Shown here: positions 51,233 through 54,972 of the stretch, one piece after another
How positions within the stretch are numbered: the stretch's first letter is position 1
Layout: every line of letters starts with the position of its first letter
Source of the DNA: Prevotella sp.
GTDB lineage: Bacteria; Bacteroidota; Bacteroidia; Bacteroidales; Bacteroidaceae
Length of the DNA stretch: 54,972 nt
Reading direction: 5' to 3'
NCBI GenBank assembly: GCA_016285055.1
Contig: JAEEPZ010000013.1
Coordinates: 1 to 54,972 of the forward strand
The notes under the pieces: generated by a model
Seen by the model: only the letters and a program-made list of their open reading frames with translations
Told to the model about the DNA's origin: nothing
Database searches by the model: none
Position numbers and translations under genes: made by a program

Positions 51233-51835
51233 ATGATAGAGTACATCCACGGCGAGTTGACCGACCTCACGCCTGCTTTGGCCACTGTCGAAGCCGCCGG
51301 TGTGGGCTATGGGCTGAACATTTCGCTGAACACCTACACCGCCATCCAGGGGAAGAAAGAGTGCAAGCTGTTTGTCTACGAGGCCATCCGTGAAGATGCC
51401 TACGTGCTCTACGGCTTTGCCTCGAAACGCGAGCGCGAGATGTTCGAGCAGCTCATCACCGTTTCGGGCGTCGGAACGAACACGGCCCGCATGATGCTGT
51501 CGTCGATGAATGTGGCAGAGCTGTGCAATGCCATCAGCACGGGCAATGCCAAACTGATACAGAGCATCAAGGGCATCGGCAAGATGACGGCGCAGCGCAT
51601 CATCGTTGACCTGCGCGACAAGATTGTGGCCCTGGGCCTGACCAACGAGATTCCTGCAGGCGGCACGATAACGGCGCCTGTCGACAATGCGGTGCGCGAC
51701 GAGGCCGTGGCAGCGCTCACCATGCTGGGCTTCTCGCCCGCTCCCACGCAGAAGGTGGTGGTGGCCATCCTGCAAGCGCAGCCCACGCTGCCCGTCGAGC
51801 AGGTGGTGAAGCTGGCCTTGAAACAAATCAAATAG
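51233..51835 (+). CDS. ruvA: Holliday junction helicase subunit RuvA
   Basis: DNA-binding subunit of the RuvAB branch-migration motor (200 aa, standard length). The N-terminal OB fold is 'MIEYIHGELTDLTPALATVEAAGVGYGLNISLNTY'. The tandem HhH motifs are 'LITVSGVGTNTARMMLSSM' and 'IQSIKGIGKMTAQRIIVDLRDK', and the C-terminal domain III is 'AVAALTMLGFSPAPTQKVV'. It starts 3 bp after the tlpA-like stop. Confidence 0.97.
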   Translation: MIEYIHGELTDLTPALATVEAAGVGYGLNISLNTYTAIQGKKECKLFVYEAIREDAYVLYGFASKREREMFEQLITVSGVGTNTARMMLSSMNVAELCNAISTGNAKLIQSIKGIGKMTAQRIIVDLRDKIVALGLTNEIPAGGTITAPVDNAVRDEAVAALTMLGFSPAPTQKVVVAILQAQPTLPVEQVVKLALKQIK

Positions 51836-51847
51836 ACACACACCTCT

Positions 51848-54604
51848 ATGCAGTTCAACGCGGAGCAGCAGCGCGTCATTGAGGCCACAGGCGGCCATCA
51901 TCTGGTGCTGGCCCCTCCGGGTTGTGGAAAGACAGCCGTGCTGGCAGAGCGCATCGTATGGGCCTGCCAGCACGGCATCTCTTTTGACAACATGGCCTGC
52001 CTCACCTTCACCAACCGCGCAGCACGCAGCATGAAGGAACGCATAGAGCAGCGGCTAGGTTCCTTGTTGAGTGATGAGTGTTTAGAGTTGAGAGACATTT
52101 CTCAACTCTCATCTCTCAACACTAAACTCTCAACACTAAACTCTCCGCTCTCATCTCTCAACTCTCAACTCTCATCTCTCAACACTAAACTCTCAACACT
52201 AAACTCTCAACTCTTCATAGGCAATGTGCACCGCTTCTGCCTCCACTACCTTTTCGACAACAACATGGTGGCGGAACACACCGCCGTCATCGACACCGAC
52301 ACCAGCATCAGCATCATCAGCGACTATCTGGGCGAGGATGAGTTGCACGTGCTCGACGACAACCGCAGCCGACAGCGCTATTCCCAGATCATCAACCTCC
52401 AGCACCTCATGTACCAGTGCTGCCACGGATATCCCTCTGAGCTGATGGTGCACCGCGACACCCTGAAGCCAACGAGTCTGAAGGAGCTCTGTGCACACTT
52501 CTTCCTCCCCTACTCGCAAGCCTCCACCATACAGCTCTACACGCAGTCCGACCACTACCGCACCGAGGCCACCAACCTGAGCCAAGACTCCCGCCAGCTG
52601 ATGGAGATGCTCTATGCCGCCCGCCAATATGAGCTGTACAAAGAGCGCAACGACCTGCTGGACTTCGAAGACCTGCTCCTCGTCACGTATGACGCTTTGT
52701 CCAATCATTCATCAGCGCGCCACTTCAGCTGGCTGCAGATAGACGAGGTGCAAGACCTCAACCCGCTGCAGATGGCCATTATTGACCTCTTCACCACTCC
52801 CGATGCCACCGTCGTCTATCTGGGCGACGCCCAGCAGGCCATCTTCTCCTTTATGGGGGCAAAGACCGACACGCTGACCATGTTACGGCAGCGCTGCGGC
52901 AACAACTTCTACAATTTCTACCAGAACTACCGCTCGCCGCAGTACCTCCTTGACATCTTCAACCGCTACGCTCAGTGGCAGCTCGGCATCGACCCGACGC
53001 TGCTGCCCACCACAACCAACACTACCCCGCGTCAAAACGGCGACGTCATGCTGATGGAGGCACCCACCAACGTGGATGAAGCCAACATGGTGGCAAGGCT
53101 GGTGAGAAAAATCTATGACGACGAGCCGCAGCAGACCATAGCCGTGGTAGTGGCTTTCAACAGCGACGCCGACGAGGTGAGCAGCGCCCTCGGACAACTG
53201 CCCCACTTCAAGATTTCGGGCACCGATTTCTTCTCCACCCTCCCTGTGCGCCTGCTGCTGGCCCATCTGGGTGTCATGCACATGGAGCACGACTTCATCG
53301 CGTGGTCGCACTTGCTCTACGGCCTGCAGGTCTATGCCTCATGCAGTGCCGCCCGTCAGGCAGTGCGCACCATGATGCAGCTGGCCATCACGCCGGCCGA
53401 CCTGCTTCAATACGACAACACCACCTACATAGCCGAATATGTCAAGACCTACGAGCAGCAGGACATCGTCATCTTCGACACAGAGACCACAGGCCTCGAC
53501 GTGCTCAGCGACGACGTGGTGCAGATAGCCGCCATCCGCATACGCAAAGGACAAGTTACCGACTCACTGAATCTCTTCATTGAGACCTCACGCCCCATAC
53601 CGGCCATGCTGGGCGACGTGGTCAACCCGCTGGTCGAGGAGTATGGACGCCATCCGCATCTGCCACCTGCCGAAGCATTGCAGCGCTTCTGTGACTTCGC
53701 CAAAGATGCTGCCATCATGGGCCACAACACCACCTACGACTATCAGATCATGGAACACAACATGCGCCGCTATGCGCCGCACCTGTCTGTGTATGCCCTA
53801 TGGCCCTCCTACTTCGACACGCTGAAGCTGGCCCGGCTGCTGCATCCGCGCCAGCCCAGCTACAAACTGCGCGACCTGCTGGAGCAGCTCCATCTGGAAG
53901 GTCACAACTCGCACCTGGCCGACGACGACATCATGGCAACGCTGAGCCTTGCCACGGAGTGTTACGAGCGCAGCCGCAGCATCATGGGCCGGCAGATGGA
54001 GTTCCTCCGTCGTCACAGCCGAATGATGGCACAACTGCGCCGGCTCTACAGCCCGCTCTATGAAGAAGCCCGCCAAAGCCTCTACCACCCTACCGCCGAT
54101 ACTCAGCTCAGCGCCCTCAGCCACGAGATTCTCCGCGCCTACCATTATTTTTTGCGTCTCAACCTCATCCCGCCGCTGCCCAAGCTCGACTACGCCATTC
54201 GCTACATCGAGACCGACCTGGTGGACACAACCTCTGAGGCCGTCCATCACCCCTTGGCCCTGCTCCTGCAGCGCCACTATGCCGAGCTGTGCACACTGAA
54301 GGAGGCCGACCTCTGCGGCTCGCGCAGCATGAAGGAGCGTGTCTTCGTATCTACCGTCCACAAGGCCAAAGGCCTGGAGTTTGACACGGTCATCGTCTAC
54401 GATGCCGTCGACGGCAAATATCCCAGCGTCTTCGCCACGCAGGAGGCCATCGGCGGCGAGGAGGCCCGAAAGTTCTACGTCGCCCTCTCACGTGCCCGCC
54501 GCCGCCTTGTCGTCACCTACTGCCACAACGCCATCAGCCGCTGGGGAGCCTGGCACGCAAAGGTGCTCACACCCTACATGAACACGCTGCGCAGCCAGTT
54601 TTGA
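51848..54604 (+). CDS. UvrD/Rep-type helicase with inserted DnaQ-like exonuclease and repeat insert
   Basis: A 918-residue superfamily 1 helicase. Helicase motifs: Walker A 'APPGCGKTA', 'CLTFTNRAARSM', 'GNVHRFCLHYL', Walker B 'WLQIDEVQDLNP', 'YLGDAQQAIFSFMG', 'YQNYRSP', then at the end 'VSTVHKAKGLEFDTVIVYDAVDGKYP' and 'EEARKFYVALSRARRRLVVTYC'. Between them (about residues 538-720) lies a DnaQ-type 3'-5' exonuclease: 'IVIFDTETTGLD' (D544, E546), 'IMGHNTTYDYQIM' and 'HLADDDIMATLSLATECYE'. Residues ~73-123 (STLNSQLSSLNTKLSTLN) are an in-frame CTCAAC array just before the 'GNVHRF' motif. It probably acts in DNA repair or recombination, next to ruvA. Confidence 0.92.
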   Translation: MQFNAEQQRVIEATGGHHLVLAPPGCGKTAVLAERIVWACQHGISFDNMACLTFTNRAARSMKERIEQRLGSLLSDECLELRDISQLSSLNTKLSTLNSPLSSLNSQLSSLNTKLSTLNSQLFIGNVHRFCLHYLFDNNMVAEHTAVIDTDTSISIISDYLGEDELHVLDDNRSRQRYSQIINLQHLMYQCCHGYPSELMVHRDTLKPTSLKELCAHFFLPYSQASTIQLYTQSDHYRTEATNLSQDSRQLMEMLYAARQYELYKERNDLLDFEDLLLVTYDALSNHSSARHFSWLQIDEVQDLNPLQMAIIDLFTTPDATVVYLGDAQQAIFSFMGAKTDTLTMLRQRCGNNFYNFYQNYRSPQYLLDIFNRYAQWQLGIDPTLLPTTTNTTPRQNGDVMLMEAPTNVDEANMVARLVRKIYDDEPQQTIAVVVAFNSDADEVSSALGQLPHFKISGTDFFSTLPVRLLLAHLGVMHMEHDFIAWSHLLYGLQVYASCSAARQAVRTMMQLAITPADLLQYDNTTYIAEYVKTYEQQDIVIFDTETTGLDVLSDDVVQIAAIRIRKGQVTDSLNLFIETSRPIPAMLGDVVNPLVEEYGRHPHLPPAEALQRFCDFAKDAAIMGHNTTYDYQIMEHNMRRYAPHLSVYALWPSYFDTLKLARLLHPRQPSYKLRDLLEQLHLEGHNSHLADDDIMATLSLATECYERSRSIMGRQMEFLRRHSRMMAQLRRLYSPLYEEARQSLYHPTADTQLSALSHEILRAYHYFLRLNLIPPLPKLDYAIRYIETDLVDTTSEAVHHPLALLLQRHYAELCTLKEADLCGSRSMKERVFVSTVHKAKGLEFDTVIVYDAVDGKYPSVFATQEAIGGEEARKFYVALSRARRRLVVTYCHNAISRWGAWHAKVLTPYMNTLRSQF
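52066..52214. repeat. CTCAACTCTCAT array with an inverted end inside the helicase gene
   Basis: About 149 nt. The left end (TTGAGTGATGAGTG...AGAGTTGAGAG, 52066-52093) is inverted relative to the CTCAACTCTCATCTCTCAACACTAAA units to the right, so the block begins with a hairpin. It is stop-free only in the gene's frame and orientation. Confidence 0.9.
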
Positions 54605-54650
54605 TTTGTCCGCATTTTTTCGACCTGTGCGGTTGGAAAAGACATAATGA

Positions 54651-54838
54651 CGTCACTATTTATGTGAGTTGATAGTTGAATACATTCGATAGTTAAAGGT
54701 CACTATTTCTGTGAGTTGATAGTTGAATACATTCGATAGTTAAAGGTCACTATATATGTGAGTTGATTGTTGAATACATTCGATAGTTAAAGGTCACTAT
54801 TTATGTGAGTTGATTGTTGAATACATTCGATAGTTAAA
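54651..54838. repeat. Four tandem 47-bp direct repeats
   Basis: Exact 47-bp spacing: 54651-54697, 54698-54744, 54745-54791 and 54792-54838. The units start GGTCACTAT (first: CGTCACTAT) and end CGATAGTTAAA, and differ at only one to three positions, mainly TTTATG/TTTCTG/TATATG and GATAG/GATTG. They are adjacent without unique spacers, so this is not a CRISPR. It could be an iteron-like binding array. The rest of the 368-bp end region, 54605-54650 and 54839-54851, shows no gene. Confidence 0.95.
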
Positions 54839-54851
54839 GGCTTGAGGTAGC

Positions 54852-54945
54852 CCATTCTCCCCCTTGCAAAGGGGGAGTTAGAGGGGGATTCATCTGCGCA
54901 GAAACAATCCCCCCCTGCCCCCCCTTTGCAAGGGGGGGAATATGT
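54852..54945. repeat. GC-rich inverted repeat (CCCCCTTGCAAAGGGGG class)
   Basis: Left arm CTCCCCCTTGCAAAGGGGGAG plus TTAGAGGGGGATT; right arm AATCCCCCCCTGCC plus CCCCTTTGCAAGGGGGGG. Each arm is itself a palindrome, so the whole folds into nested hairpins around TCATCTGCGCAGAAAC. This is the architecture of the DUF559 element arms without a gene inside, so it may be a non-autonomous relative. Confidence 0.8.
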
Positions 54946-54972
54946 TACCTCCGCAGCGGCCACAAGACGGCG

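Noticed and set aside
54602..54637. CCGCA...TGCGG hairpin after the helicase gene as a terminator
   Set aside because: The stem is only 5 bp with a long loop and no T run follows.
54651..54838. Possible CRISPR array at the right end
   Set aside because: Units are directly adjacent with no unique spacers, and no cas genes are present.

Overview
The window looks like a chromosome segment of a fairly GC-rich Bacteroidales member, most likely Prevotella-like. Supporting this are a SusC/SusD locus, fused LpxC-FabZ, eukaryote-type GlyRS, several TAnnTTTG promoter -7 boxes, few visible Shine-Dalgarno sites, and secreted proteins ending in 'YDLQGR...GLYIVNGKK'-like tails. No rRNA, tRNA, CRISPR array, phage or transposase gene is visible.

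Layout. 1-12561 (+) is a polysaccharide utilisation locus for alpha-mannan: the C-terminal part of a SusC transporter, SusD, a surface lipoprotein, a GH92 alpha-mannosidase, two GH76 endo-alpha-1,6-mannanases and an acyltransferase. 12562-12957 is a gene-free cluster of palindromes. 12958-24235 (-) holds a TolB-like lipoprotein with a CxxCH motif, its DUF6057 membrane partner, a DUF486 protein, an NfnAB/GltA-like fusion, an FHA protein, a TIGR04076 protein, SecG, a TPR-like protein, LptE and a sigma-54 activator. 24371-27281 (+) holds a SpoU methyltransferase, RibD and a YbhN-like membrane protein. 27305-27892 is a small DUF559 nuclease gene enclosed by 84-bp inverted repeats. 28021-32585 (-) holds two GT2 glycosyltransferases around a secreted HExxH protein. 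32792-35299 (+) is lpxC-fabZ and prfA. 35296-39133 (-) holds a thioesterase, panB, a HAD phosphatase and rplI-rpsR-rpsF. 39311-54604 is mixed: an aldo/keto reductase, a FadL-like porin, a Tyr/Trp/Gly-rich protein, prmA, an MscS channel, frr, glyS, an FKBP isomerase, a TlpA-like protein, ruvA and a helicase-exonuclease fusion. The end carries a 47-bp x4 tandem repeat and a GC-rich inverted repeat.

The striking feature is that palindromic and simple-sequence repeats lie both between genes and in frame inside otherwise ordinary conserved genes. One element of exactly 31 codons sits in the same reading frame in a GH92, a GH76 and a glutamate-synthase-like gene. CTCAACTCTCAA-type arrays, which are also intergenic, encode STLNSQ-type inserts in trmH, prmA and a helicase. 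Other palindromes lie in the thioesterase and trmH, and at least four export signals are partly built from inverted repeats. Together with the nuclease gene enclosed by long inverted repeats, this suggests a family of ORF-compatible mobile palindromes, comparable in principle to the Rickettsia palindromic elements. That interpretation is inference; the sequences themselves are directly visible.
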